From: JAJPHF01 sp035293805
GTDB lineage: Bacteria > Chloroflexota > UBA6077 > JAJPHF01
NCBI GenBank assembly: GCA_035293805.1
Contig: DATGMD010000028.1
Location: forward strand, 62,001-126,000
Length of the DNA: 64,000 nt
Reading direction: 5' to 3'
The position numbers and the translations under genes were made by a program. Shown in pieces: positions 44,620 to 53,318 of this stretch. Numbering within the stretch: the first letter of the stretch is position 1; every line of letters starts with the position of its first letter. Below the pieces are notes generated by a model that was given only the letters and a program-made list of their open reading frames with translations, did no database searches and was not told where the DNA came from.

Positions 44620-45858
44620 TTAGCTCAGGAAATCCAGCAGCGGGTACGACGCGCCGAGAACGGGCTCGGCGCTGGCGCCCAGCCAGCGCTCCAGCGCGGT
44701 GGCGTAGACGGCGCGGAAGTCGACCTGGTAGCGCAGGTCGCCGTTGTCGAGGTCGTCGAGCGGCGGCTGAGTGCCGTAAAGGCCGCCCTTGAGCCCGGCT
44801 CCCAGCAGGAACATCGGCTCGGCCGTGCCGTGGTCCGTGCCCTGACTGCCGTTCTCGTGTACGCGGCGCCCGAACTCCGAGAAGGTCATGGTCAGGACCT
44901 GGTCGGCCTTGCCCATCGCTTCCAGGTCGTTCTGGAACGCATCGAGGCCGGTGGCAAGCTGGTCGAGCAGGCGCTGCTGGGTGTTCTTCTGGTTCGCGTG
45001 CGTGTCGAAGCCGCCAATCTGGACGTAGTAGACGCGCGCGCCGAGATCCCCGGCGATCAGGCGGGCCACCGCCTTCAGTCCCTGGGCGAAGCCGTTCTCG
45101 GGATAGCTGATCGGCGTCTGCCAGGCGCCGGCCACGCGCTGTAGCTCGTCGGTGCTGGCGAGTGCGTTCAGCGACTGCTGGCCCAGGAAGTCAGCGTAGG
45201 GGCGGATGGCCTCGTGGCGGGCGTCCAGCTCCTGGAGCGTCTGGATCTTGGCGTCGCGGTCGGCGGGCCAGCGCGGGTCGGTCTGGAAGCGGTAACCGTC
45301 CAGGCTGGAGAGGGCGGGCACGAAGACGCTCTCGGTCCAGAAGGCGCGGGGGAGCGCCTGGCCCACGGCTACGCCGCCCGCCTGGCTGCCCGCGCTGCAC
45401 TGGCACCCCGCGAGGTAGCGGCCGAGCCAGCCGCTCTGGGAGTAAGCGACCGGGTCGGCGGTCTGCCAGATGTCCATCGAGCGGAAGTGCGAGCGATCGG
45501 GATTGGGGTAGCCGACGCCGCGCACGACGGCCAGCTGGCCGGCGTCGAAGCGGGCCTTGAGCGGCGCGAGCGCTGGGTGGAGCGCCAGCGTGTCGTCGAG
45601 CGGCAAGACCTCGCTCTCAGGCAGGCCAAGCTGAGGCCGGAGCTGACTGTAGAGCGGGTCGCGGTACGGGATCACCGTGTTCAGGCCGTCGTTGCCGCCG
45701 CTGAGCTGGACGACCACGAGGGCGCCGCGGCTGGTGACGCTCGGCGCGACGCCCATCTCGGGCGTGGCGCGGCCGGTCTTGGCCAGGAACGCGGGGGCGG
45801 CGACGCCGATGGTGACGAGCATCAGGCCCTTGCTCAGGAACTCACGACGCGTCGGCAT
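44620..45858 (-). CDS. DUF1501 secreted protein
   Basis: 412 residues. A Tat-type signal (TRREFLSKGLMLVTIGVAAP) is followed by the family marks VVVQLSGGNDGLNTVIPYRD, LALHPALAPLKARFDAGQLA, NPDRSHFRSMDIWQTAD and LTMTFSEFGRRVHENGSQGT followed by DHG. DUF1501 proteins are distantly alkaline-phosphatase/sulfatase-like and are nearly always encoded next to DUF1800 proteins, as here (29 bases downstream of it). The role of the pair is not established; peptide or polymer handling at the cell surface has been suggested. Confidence 0.93.
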   Translation of the reverse strand: MPTRREFLSKGLMLVTIGVAAPAFLAKTGRATPEMGVAPSVTSRGALVVVQLSGGNDGLNTVIPYRDPLYSQLRPQLGLPESEVLPLDDTLALHPALAPLKARFDAGQLAVVRGVGYPNPDRSHFRSMDIWQTADPVAYSQSGWLGRYLAGCQCSAGSQAGGVAVGQALPRAFWTESVFVPALSSLDGYRFQTDPRWPADRDAKIQTLQELDARHEAIRPYADFLGQQSLNALASTDELQRVAGAWQTPISYPENGFAQGLKAVARLIAGDLGARVYYVQIGGFDTHANQKNTQQRLLDQLATGLDAFQNDLEAMGKADQVLTMTFSEFGRRVHENGSQGTDHGTAEPMFLLGAGLKGGLYGTQPPLDDLDNGDLRYQVDFRAVYATALERWLGASAEPVLGASYPLLDFLS

Positions 45859-45887
45859 GTTCTGTTCCTTTACCTAACAACGGGGCG

Positions 45888-47198
45888 CTAGCCCAGCTGA
45901 TACAGCGGGCCGGCCATCACGAGGTGGGCCAGGCCGCGGATCGTCCGGTCCGCGGCATTCGGGTTGGCCGCCAGGTCGCCCCCCTGGTGGGCGTAGTCGA
46001 GCAGGGCAGCCCGGCTGCTGGCCGGCAAGTCCCCGTCCAGGAACTGCTCGGCGAAGTGGTCGACGAGGGCGTCCGGCGTCCGATACGTCTGCGCGAGCGC
46101 GGCGGCGTCGAGGTAGCTCTGGTCGCCGCGCGCGGTGGCCAGGCGGTTGGCGAAGTTGGCGCGCTCGAGCACCGTCATGGCGTTGATCCAGGCGGGGCCG
46201 CCGTCCCACCCCTTGACGCTCGGCGGGTTCAGCAGGTCTTGACCCATGCGCCGCAGCACTGCCGGGAGGTCGCGCGGCAGCGCCTGCGCGTCGAGCGCCT
46301 TCACGACGCCGAGGGTGAATTCAACAGGGCTCTTGATGTGCGCGTGGTAGGCGCGCTCGCTGCGGAACTCGGGGGCGTGCAGGATGGCGCCGACGAGCGT
46401 GCGGAGGTCGTAGCCGCTGTCGCGGAAGACGCCGCCCAGGCGGTCGATCACCTGGGGCTCCGGATCGTCGTAGGCGAAGAAGCGGAAGAGCTTGCCGGCC
46501 AGGTAGGACGCCGCGGCCGGCTGGTCGAGGATGGCGTCGATCACGCCATCGCCGTCGAGATTGCCCGTGTGGCCGAGGACGGTCTTGACGTCGTCGTCGT
46601 GCTGGCGGGGCGTCACCGTGAACGTGAGGTCGCGGTTGACGGTCCAGCCGGTGAAGGCGCGAGCCGCCTCCTTCACGTCGGCTTCGCTGTAGTTGCCGAT
46701 GCCGAGCGTGAACAGCTCCATCAGCTCGCGGGCGTAGTTCTCGTTCGGGGCGCCCTTCCGGTTCAGACGGTTGTCCAGGTAGGCGAGCATGGCCGGATCA
46801 CGGCTGATGCCGCGCAAGAGGTCGCGCCAGTTGCCGAGCGCCTGCTCGCGAAACAGGGCGAGCTGCCGCTGGAACAGCGCGGGCGCGCGCGGCCCGCCGA
46901 CCTTCGACACGGCCGAGGTGAGGTGGCCGTGCCAGAAGAGAACCATCTTCTCCTGCAGCGGGCGCGCGGTCAGGAGCATGCGGTAGAGCCAGGCGAGCCG
47001 CAGGCCCTCGATCTTGCTCTGATCCAGGTCGAGGGCGGCGATCTGCGCGTCCACGTCGTCGGGCACGCGCTCGGGGTGCAGCAGCCGCTCGACGGTGGCG
47101 TCGTAGCCGAGCCCCACGGCGGCGTCGAGCTCGGCGGGGGTGGCGCCGAACCCCGCCCGCCGCAAGAGGTGCGCTAGCTCGCGCCGTGTTTGGTCCAT
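45888..47198 (-). CDS. DUF1800 protein
   Basis: 436 residues from ATG at 47198, GGAGG 7 bases upstream. Typical signs: ELAHLLRRAGFGATPAELDA at the N terminus, MVLFWHGHLTSAVSKVG, NRKGAPNENYARELMELFTL, GIGNYSEADVKEAARAFTGW and LLNPPSVKGWDGGPAWIN. There is no signal peptide in this reading. It is the first gene of a two-gene operon with the DUF1501 gene. The function is unknown; the two families are common in Chloroflexota, Planctomycetes and Proteobacteria. Confidence 0.93.
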   Translation of the reverse strand: MDQTRRELAHLLRRAGFGATPAELDAAVGLGYDATVERLLHPERVPDDVDAQIAALDLDQSKIEGLRLAWLYRMLLTARPLQEKMVLFWHGHLTSAVSKVGGPRAPALFQRQLALFREQALGNWRDLLRGISRDPAMLAYLDNRLNRKGAPNENYARELMELFTLGIGNYSEADVKEAARAFTGWTVNRDLTFTVTPRQHDDDVKTVLGHTGNLDGDGVIDAILDQPAAASYLAGKLFRFFAYDDPEPQVIDRLGGVFRDSGYDLRTLVGAILHAPEFRSERAYHAHIKSPVEFTLGVVKALDAQALPRDLPAVLRRMGQDLLNPPSVKGWDGGPAWINAMTVLERANFANRLATARGDQSYLDAAALAQTYRTPDALVDHFAEQFLDGDLPASSRAALLDYAHQGGDLAANPNAADRTIRGLAHLVMAGPLYQLG

Positions 47199-47432
47199 GT
47201 GCGGTCCTCCTTGCCTGCTGCCATGCCTGGCCGCTGCTCCGCGGCGACTCCAGCGCGCGGCCCAGTCCCCGGCCGCCTGCCCGTCCGGCGCGCCCGTGCC
47301 CCCACGTGTGAGCGGCCGCGAGGCGTGCGCCCCACCGGGGCACCAGCCGGATGCGCTAGCGTAGACACGACTGGGGCGGGATTTGGGTTTCACACACGCG
47401 TCGCCCCCGATGATATTCGGCGGGCGGCGATG

Positions 47433-48791
47433 CTAGTCGACCTCGCGGGCGGCGGGGGAGAGACGGGCGGCGAGGAGGCCGGTGAGGACGAGCGCGGCGG
47501 CCATGGCCGCCATCGTCGGCTGAACGCCGAAGGCCGCCGTGCCGAAGCCGGCCAGCATCGTCCCCAGCGGGATCATGCTGCGGTTCAGGAAGACGATGCT
47601 GAGCACGCGCCCGCGGTACTCCTCGTCCACGATCTCTTGCACGACGGTGTTGTTGGTCGTCATGTAGACCTGCTGGCTGATGCCCACGATCAGCAGCATG
47701 AGCGCCGAGAACCAGACCCACGACGACAGCGCGAAGCCGAAGAGGGCGAGGCCGAACATGACGATGGCGGCCAGCATCAGCCAGCCGCGGCGCACGTTCG
47801 TCGCCGCCGCGACGTAGAGTGCGCCGCCGACCGCCCCCAGGCTGGAGCAGGCGGTAAGCAGGCCCAGCCCGCTGCCGCCAACCCGCAGCACGTCGCGGGC
47901 AAACACGGTGAGCATCGTCATGTACGGCAGCCCCAGCCCGACGGGCAGCAGCGCCAGCACGAGCAGCCCCTGGAGCACCGGCTGCGTGCGGACGTAGTTC
48001 ACGCCCCCCTTGATGTCGTCGAGCACGCTGCGATTGCCCACCGCGCGGCGCGGCGGAATGTCCATCGCCGCGAGGCTCCACAGCACCGCGATGAAGCTCA
48101 CCGCGTTCAGGAAGAACGCGCCGGCGATGCCGACGGTCGCGATCAGCAGGCCCCCGATAGCCGGGCCAATGATCCGGGTCAGGTTGAACTGCGTCGAGTT
48201 CAAGCCGATCGCGTTGCGCAGGTCCTGTGGTGGTACGAGGTCCGACACCAGGCCCTGCTTGGCCGGCTGGTTGAAGGACATCATGATGCCGCGGCCGGCC
48301 GCGATGGCGAGCACCATCCAGATCTGGATCAGGCCCGTGACGTCGAGCACGGCCAGGGTGAGCGCGAGGACCATCGCGATGGCCTGCGTGGTGAACATCA
48401 GCCGCCGCCGCTCCCAGCGGTCGGCCACCACGCCGCCGACGAGCGTGAAGATGAGGATCGGCAGCCAGCGGGCGAGATTCACCAGGCCCAGGTAGATGGC
48501 CGAGTCGGTGAGCAGGTAGACGAGCCAGTTGAACGCGATCTGGTCCATCCAGTCGCCGGTGTTCGACACCAGGTTGCCGATGAACAGCAGGCGGTAGTTG
48601 CGGTGGCGGAGCGAGCGCAGCGAGTCGGGAAGGGTAAAGCCGAGCGCGAGGCGCCCGATGGGCGGGGCCGACAAGCGTACGGCAGCGCGGACCGGCAGGG
48701 CGCCATTGCCCGTGGCATGGGCGGGCTCGACCGCGCTCTCGCGCACGAACGGTCCGCCGGGGGTGGGGTTGGCCCCTCGTGGTCCGGGCAT
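47433..48791 (-). CDS. MFS exporter, MFS_3/EntS type
   Basis: 452 residues, about 12 spans after a 55-residue cytoplasmic N terminus. LRHRNYRLLFIGNLVSNTGD, WMDQIAFNWLVYLLTDSAIY, VGGVVADRWERRRLMFTTQA (motif A) and NSTQFNLTRIIGPAIGGLLI are the usual signs of the EntS-like exporter group. The loop EEYRGRVLSIVFLNRSMIPL matches the second motif. It shares its family with the transporter at 51767 (both have NSTQ/NSSV before GP and a GRV loop). Substrate unknown. Ribosome site GGAGG is 3 bases before the ATG. Confidence 0.9.
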   Translation of the reverse strand: MPGPRGANPTPGGPFVRESAVEPAHATGNGALPVRAAVRLSAPPIGRLALGFTLPDSLRSLRHRNYRLLFIGNLVSNTGDWMDQIAFNWLVYLLTDSAIYLGLVNLARWLPILIFTLVGGVVADRWERRRLMFTTQAIAMVLALTLAVLDVTGLIQIWMVLAIAAGRGIMMSFNQPAKQGLVSDLVPPQDLRNAIGLNSTQFNLTRIIGPAIGGLLIATVGIAGAFFLNAVSFIAVLWSLAAMDIPPRRAVGNRSVLDDIKGGVNYVRTQPVLQGLLVLALLPVGLGLPYMTMLTVFARDVLRVGGSGLGLLTACSSLGAVGGALYVAAATNVRRGWLMLAAIVMFGLALFGFALSSWVWFSALMLLIVGISQQVYMTTNNTVVQEIVDEEYRGRVLSIVFLNRSMIPLGTMLAGFGTAAFGVQPTMAAMAAALVLTGLLAARLSPAAREVD

Positions 48792-49107
48792 AGTCCTCCG
48801 AGCCTGGGTCGCGCTGCCCGCGCGCAGGGTGCGGCGGACCGACGGCGCCGGGGAGCGCCAGGGCTGGCGTCAGCGCCCGCCTATTGCAGAGTATAGGCGA
48901 ACGGACGCCACCGGCGGGGCTCCGTGGCATCCGCATTATACGCCTCTGGCCGTGCGGCCGCTCACATATGGCGGCTCGTGGAGCGTGTGGACGCCGCTGT
49001 TACCTGGGGGCGCGGGGCGGGCGCGGGAGGAGCGCCGCCGAGGCCGCGCGAGCGCGCGCCCCGGCCGCTCGCGAGACTCCACGGGACAGCTCGGTCCGGG
49101 TCGTCCG
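48792..49107. other. Intergenic region upstream of MFS and tRNA genes
   Basis: 316 bases. TATAAT on the minus strand (48940-48935) and TATACT (48895-48890) are possible -10 boxes for the MFS gene, without good -35 partners. No gene is seen. Confidence 0.4.
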
Positions 49108-49137
49108 TTGACCCGTGCGGCGCGGCTGGCGCATAAT
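49108..49137 (+). promoter_or_regulatory. Promoter of tRNA-Gly
   Basis: TTGACC (49108-49113), 18-base spacer, CATAAT (49132-49137), 34 bases before the mature tRNA. Confidence 0.65.
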
Positions 49138-49171
49138 GTAGCGGGCGCCTGTCGCAGCGGGCGTCGCTCGC

Positions 49172-49248
49172 GCGGGGGTAGCTCAGCCCGGCAGAGCCCC
49201 TGCCTTCCAAGCAGGTTGTCGCGGGTTCGAATCCCGTCCCCCGCTCCA
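49172..49248 (+). tRNA. tRNA-Gly(TCC)
   Basis: All four arms fold by eye: acceptor GCGGGGG/CCCCCGC, D stem GCTC/GAGC, anticodon stem CCTGC/GCAGG with loop CTTCCAA (anticodon TCC), T stem GCGGG/CCCGT with loop TTCGAAT. The 3' CCA is encoded (49246-49248). A promoter precedes it. The cognate synthetase gene is at 8394-9722. Confidence 0.97.
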
Positions 49249-49630
49249 AAGTGTCATACCGGCGCCAACAGGGCGCTGTCCCCTCGTCTCGTGAGAGTCG
49301 CCCGCGCCACTGCCCGACCGACGGGGTACTGCGGCTCGGCCGTAGTGCGCGCAAAGTCCCGCGAGCACCAGCCTTCCGGCACGGGGCCGTCGCCTGGTCC
49401 CTTACCCGTGCCGGCGTGGCCTAGATTCCCCTTAGCTCCGCGACTCTCCAGCCCAACCCGCGGCGCCGTGGTATCCGTCCGGCGTGGGGTATCACGATCC
49501 AGTTGGGCGCTGACGACGGCCGAATGCGGGGCGCACAGGCCCCGTAGCCGAGCGGACCGTTAAACACCTCTGGGATAGGCCGTCGCGGCGGCGGCTCGGC
49601 AGCACCAGGCTCGGCAGCAGCGCCTCGCGC
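49249..49630. other. Gap after tRNA-Gly
   Basis: 382 bases between the tRNA and the stop of the M50 gene. No ORF, tRNA or strong hairpin is convincing. CCCCGTAGCCGAGCGGACCG (about 49541) looks slightly tRNA-D-arm-like, but no acceptor stem can be formed. Confidence 0.4.
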
Positions 49631-51091
49631 CTAACCCGGCCCGGCGCATCGCCGGCGCGCGATCGCCGGACCAGACGCGCGCGCCGGCGCGGGGCGGTGG
49701 TCGGGCGCACCGGGAGCGCCACGCCGGGCGGGGTGCGGCGGCCGCAGCCGGGCCAGGAGGCGTCCGACGGCTCGCGCCAGCTGCCATAGCTTCAGCGCCG
49801 TGCCGAAGAGCAGGGGAATACCAAACGCGAGCGCCACGACGATCACCAGGACGCGCCACCCGACCCCCTCCTGGACCCAGGCGTCCGCGAGGAGCCGCTG
49901 AAGCCGGCGTGCCCAGAGGTAGGTCGCCGCTGCGAGGACCAGGCCCGAGTACAGCAGCGCCAGCGTCCCGTACACGGTGAAGATCCGCTCCTCGCGCGAG
50001 AAGGGGGTGCGCCGCTTGAGCTTTCGCCACAGCTCCGCGCGAATGAATGCCAGCGCGCGGGCGCGCAGGCGCGGCATCTCGAGCCAGTCGATCAACAAGT
50101 AGTAGCCGTCTAGCTCGAGCAGCGGCACGAGCTGCAGGGTGTTGTTGACGTAAGCGACCAGCGCCAGCTGGAAGGCGATCGGCGCGAGGAGCGAGCTGGG
50201 CTGCCAGACGACCACCAGCATGGCGAGGCCGCCCAAGGCCCAGATCGTGGCCATGCCCGCGACTGAGACGAGCAAGCGGGCGCGCCGCGGCGCCATCCAG
50301 ATGTCGCTCGTGTCGGTGAAGAACGCCGGTAGCCCGTAGTAGAGCATGACGCCGCCGCGTCGGACCTCGCACCCAAAATGCTTGGTCGTCAGCGCGTGAC
50401 CCAGCTCGTGGAGCGAGATGACCGCCGTCCAGAGCGCCAGGAACGTGAGTAAGCCCAGGGTGTAGGAGCCGCGAAAGCGCAGGATGTCCCGGTCGCCGAA
50501 GAGCAGCTCCCACACGAACAGCCCCGCGCCCACGAGCGCGAGGACGGCGCCGAGCAGCAGCACCGGCGGCGTGAACGCCGCCCAACCGCCCGCACGGTAA
50601 AGCGCGGTGAGGGGGCCGTCGAGTCCCGTGAGGGGGAACTCATGATACCGATAGCTCTGGATGACTTGGTCGATCCGGTAGGTCCAGGTGTGGCGGGCGA
50701 GCGCCGCGGCCAGCCCGCCCCAGGCGTCGCGCGGCTCGCCGACGAGGAAGCGCTGCTGCCGCAGCTCGTGCACCAGGTGGACGACGCGGTCGAAGGCGAA
50801 GCGCTGGTAGCGCTGCACGTACGCCTCCATCAGGTCGGCGACCTGGTGGCTGCCGTCCATCAGCGCCAGCAGGTACTGCTCGTCAGGGCCCAGGCGCACG
50901 TAGGTGCCGGCGCTCGGGCTCTTGGCGATGTAGTACGCTTCGCCATCCGTGGTGGTGAAGCCGCGTACCACGACGTCCGGGCGCAGCCGGGGGCGATCGT
51001 AGGCGGGGTTCACGCGGTCGGCAAGCTGTGCCCACACGCTGCGCCCGGACGCCGACGCGGGAGCCGCCGCCGCCTCGCCCGCCTGGGCCAT
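49631..51091 (-). CDS. Membrane M50-type zinc metalloprotease with PqqD/RRE-like N-terminal domain
   Basis: 486 residues, GGAGG 4 bases before the ATG. Residues 35-118 look like a PqqD-like RiPP recognition element: VVVRGFTTTDGEAYYIAK, SAGTYVRLGPDEQYLLALMD and DRVVHLVHELRQQRFLVG. Multiple spans follow. The protease site is ISLHELGHALTTKHFG (His228, Glu229, His232) with a third metal ligand in LVPLLELDGYYLLIDW (Asp328), as in YydH-like peptide zinc metalloproteases. It lies directly downstream of an 85-residue putative precursor on the same strand, so cleavage or maturation of that peptide at the membrane is the likely job (inference). The C-terminal 60 residues are basic and proline-rich. Confidence 0.85.
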   Translation of the reverse strand: MAQAGEAAAAPASASGRSVWAQLADRVNPAYDRPRLRPDVVVRGFTTTDGEAYYIAKSPSAGTYVRLGPDEQYLLALMDGSHQVADLMEAYVQRYQRFAFDRVVHLVHELRQQRFLVGEPRDAWGGLAAALARHTWTYRIDQVIQSYRYHEFPLTGLDGPLTALYRAGGWAAFTPPVLLLGAVLALVGAGLFVWELLFGDRDILRFRGSYTLGLLTFLALWTAVISLHELGHALTTKHFGCEVRRGGVMLYYGLPAFFTDTSDIWMAPRRARLLVSVAGMATIWALGGLAMLVVVWQPSSLLAPIAFQLALVAYVNNTLQLVPLLELDGYYLLIDWLEMPRLRARALAFIRAELWRKLKRRTPFSREERIFTVYGTLALLYSGLVLAAATYLWARRLQRLLADAWVQEGVGWRVLVIVVALAFGIPLLFGTALKLWQLARAVGRLLARLRPPHPARRGAPGAPDHRPAPARASGPAIARRRCAGPG

Positions 51092-51161
51092 GTGTCCTCC
51101 GCCGCCGACGTGAAGCGGTGTACGGATAGTGTGAGCACGAAACGCGCGGGAGGCTCTGCCG

Positions 51162-51194
51162 CGCGGCGCCCCCGCGCTTCACGAGGGCGCCGCG
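51162..51194 (-). terminator. Hairpin between precursor and protease genes
   Basis: Perfect 10-bp arms (51162-51171 with 51185-51194) around 13 bases, 13 bases after the precursor stop on the minus strand. No T tract. It could act as a partial terminator so that more precursor than protease is made. Confidence 0.5.
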
Positions 51195-51207
51195 TGACAG
51201 GGCCGTG

Positions 51208-51465
51208 CTAGTACCAGGGCTCGGTGGGGAACGCGGCGCCTGGCCCGGGCGGATTGTCGAGCGGCGGGCTAGACTGCTTGGTGACGCGCGCGTCCACGCC
51301 GAGGGCCGCGAGCTGCTCGGAGTCGTCGGCGCGCAGCGCCGCCCGCTCCTCGGGCGTCAGGTCATAGCCCGCCAGCGCCGCGTCGGGATCGCGCTGCAGC
51401 TGTGACCGGAAGGCCGCGTCCGTGCTCGCCCGCTCCACTGCCTGCATCAAAGCCTCGCGCGACAT
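51208..51465 (-). CDS. Putative RiPP precursor peptide (Franean1_4349/Os1348-like leader)
   Basis: 85 residues from ATG at 51465, GGAGG 5 bases upstream. The leader MSREALMQAVERASTDAAFR, then RDPDAALAGYDLTPEERAAL and LAALGVDAR, has the D-P-x-A-A-L-A-G-Y-D-L-T-x-E-E pattern I associate with Franean1_4349/Os1348-type RiPP precursors. The C-terminal core-like segment after about residue 60 (VTKQSSPPLDNPPGPGAAFP then TEPWY) is Pro/Gly-rich with Ser, Thr and an aromatic end. It is followed by the RRE-M50 protease gene and is divergent from an MFS gene. The peptide at 58933 shares its leader pattern. No cysteine is present, so a lanthipeptide is unlikely. Confidence 0.72.
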   Translation of the reverse strand: MSREALMQAVERASTDAAFRSQLQRDPDAALAGYDLTPEERAALRADDSEQLAALGVDARVTKQSSPPLDNPPGPGAAFPTEPWY

Positions 51466-51766
51466 AGTAACCTCCAAGCCGCGCTTGCGCCCGGCCGGGG
51501 CTCCCGCGGCCGCCCGCGGGGTGGACCCTACCGGGCGCATCGTCTGGTTCGCTGCCAACAACATGTGGTCCGCAATACATGTGCCAACCCTCACCATGCC
51601 CGGCGCCGCGCACGCGCCGAGCGCCCCGATCGTCTCGTGGCGAAGGTCCGTCGAGCGCCTCGCGGCCGCGCCGCTCTCCAGCCTGCCGCGTGATAGGGCC
51701 TGCTACGCTGGCGGGGAGCGCGGCGCAAGTGCTACGCTGAGAGGCGAGTCGCGGCAGGGGGTGGCG
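51466..51766. other. Divergent region between precursor and MFS genes
   Basis: 301 bases that must carry promoters for both directions. GATAGGGCCTGCTACGCT (about 51692) and CAAGTGCTACGCTGAG (about 51726) share TGCTACGCT, 22 bases apart, a small direct repeat that could be a regulator site. No clear -35/-10 pair was found. Confidence 0.4.
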
Positions 51767-53098
51767 ATGGATCGCGCGGGGGCAGACCGCCCGGCGCCCG
51801 CATCGTCGCGCACTCCGACCGCCGAGCCGGCGGGCGCTCCGTCCGCCAGCGCGCGGCTCGGCGCCTTCCGCTATCCGGTCTACCGCTGGTACTGGCTCGG
51901 TCAGCTTGCCACGAACATCGGCACCTGGATGGCCGTCGTGGCGACCGGCTGGCTGCTGCTGGAGCTGACCGACTCTCCCGCGATCCTCGGCCTGAACGCC
52001 GCCTTCCAGGGTGTGCCCATCGTCGTCTTCGCGCTGGTGGGCGGCGTGGTCGCCGACCGCTTCGATCGCTATCGCCTGATGGTCGGCGCCCAGGTCGTGC
52101 AGCTCGCGCTCGACACGGGGCTCGCCGTGCTCGTGGCGACCGGCGCCGTCACTGTGCCGCACGTCTTCGTCTACTCGCTGCTCCAGGCGATCGTCAACGG
52201 CCTGACGACGCCGGCTCGGCAGGCGCTTGTGCCGCGCCTCGTGCCGCGCGAAGGGCTGGTCTCGGCCGTGGCGCTCAACTCGAGCGTCTGGCAGGGCGGC
52301 GCCGTGGTGGGGCCCACGTTGGCGGGCGTGGTCCTGGCCGCCTTCGGCACCGTTTGGAACTTCTACATCAACGTGCTGAGCGACGTGGTGTGTCTCGGCG
52401 CCATGCTGTTGATGCGGCTGCCCCGCGAGCCGCGCCGGGCGAGCGCGCACTCGCCGTGGGCCAGCCTCGTGCAGGGCACGCGGTACTGCGCCCACCAGCC
52501 TGACGTGCGCACCCTGCTCCTCGCCACGGGCGTCGTCTGCCTGCTCGGCCGCCCCTACACGCAGCTCCTGCCCGTGTTCGCCCGCGACGTGTTCCGCGTC
52601 GGTCCCGAGGGGCTGGGGGTGATGCTCACGATGCCGTCGATCGGCGCCATCATCGCCGTCATCGGGATCGGGGTCGTGGCGCCGACGGACACCGCGCGCT
52701 GGTTCTTGCGGTCGTCCATCGCGGCGGCGCTGGCGCTGGGCGCGTTCGCCGCATCGCCGATCTATGGGCTCTCGCTGGTCATGCTCGTGTTCGTCGGCGG
52801 CACCAGCGCGGCCGCTACCTCGCTGTCCAACAGCCTCCTGCTCCAGGTCGTCGAGGACCGCATGCGGGGTCGGGTGATGGGGTATTTCATGGCCTCGACC
52901 TGGGGGGCCTGGCGGCTCGGGGCGTTCCCGGCCGGCGTAGTTGGCAGCGTGTGGGGCACGCCGCTGGCGATCGGCCTGTGCGCCGTGCTGCTCCTCATCG
53001 CGCAGGTCCCCGTCGCGCGCAGCCGACTGGTGCGGTGGACGCCGGCCGCTTTGGAGCCCCGCTCGCTCGGCGCCTCGCGCGAGGCGGCGCCGCCCTGA
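51767..53098 (+). CDS. MFS exporter, MFS_3 type, possible peptide exporter
   Basis: 443 residues from ATG at 51767. YPVYRWYWLGQLATNIGTWM, VGGVVADRFDRYRLMVGAQV (motif A), ALNSSVWQGGAVVGPTLAGV and EDRMRGRVMGYFMASTWG are the usual signatures of the EntS/MFS_3 group. Eleven or twelve spans. It is divergent from the putative precursor gene and is the best candidate in the window for exporting the mature peptide or giving self-protection, an inference from position alone. A general drug exporter is the alternative. Confidence 0.9.
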   Translation: MDRAGADRPAPASSRTPTAEPAGAPSASARLGAFRYPVYRWYWLGQLATNIGTWMAVVATGWLLLELTDSPAILGLNAAFQGVPIVVFALVGGVVADRFDRYRLMVGAQVVQLALDTGLAVLVATGAVTVPHVFVYSLLQAIVNGLTTPARQALVPRLVPREGLVSAVALNSSVWQGGAVVGPTLAGVVLAAFGTVWNFYINVLSDVVCLGAMLLMRLPREPRRASAHSPWASLVQGTRYCAHQPDVRTLLLATGVVCLLGRPYTQLLPVFARDVFRVGPEGLGVMLTMPSIGAIIAVIGIGVVAPTDTARWFLRSSIAAALALGAFAASPIYGLSLVMLVFVGGTSAAATSLSNSLLLQVVEDRMRGRVMGYFMASTWGAWRLGAFPAGVVGSVWGTPLAIGLCAVLLLIAQVPVARSRLVRWTPAALEPRSLGASREAAPP

Positions 53099-53318
53099 CG
53101 CCCTCGCCGCGCTCGCCGCGCTAGCCCCGGCCGCGCGGGGCAGGCCGGCGGCTCGCGGCTCTCCCGGCGGCGCCAGGCCCGGCCCGACGCGCCGCTGGGC
53201 GGTCTCCGCCACTCGTGACGCTCGCGGCGCGCCTTTCAGGCCGCAACCCGCCGTTGGTATTATCCTCACGACGCGGGCCGGCGGGAGCGGGCGCGGCCCG
53301 ACACGCGGGGGTGAGGCG

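Noticed and set aside
49541..49575. Second tRNA after tRNA-Gly
   Set aside because: Only a D-arm-like stretch is present; acceptor and T stems cannot be formed.
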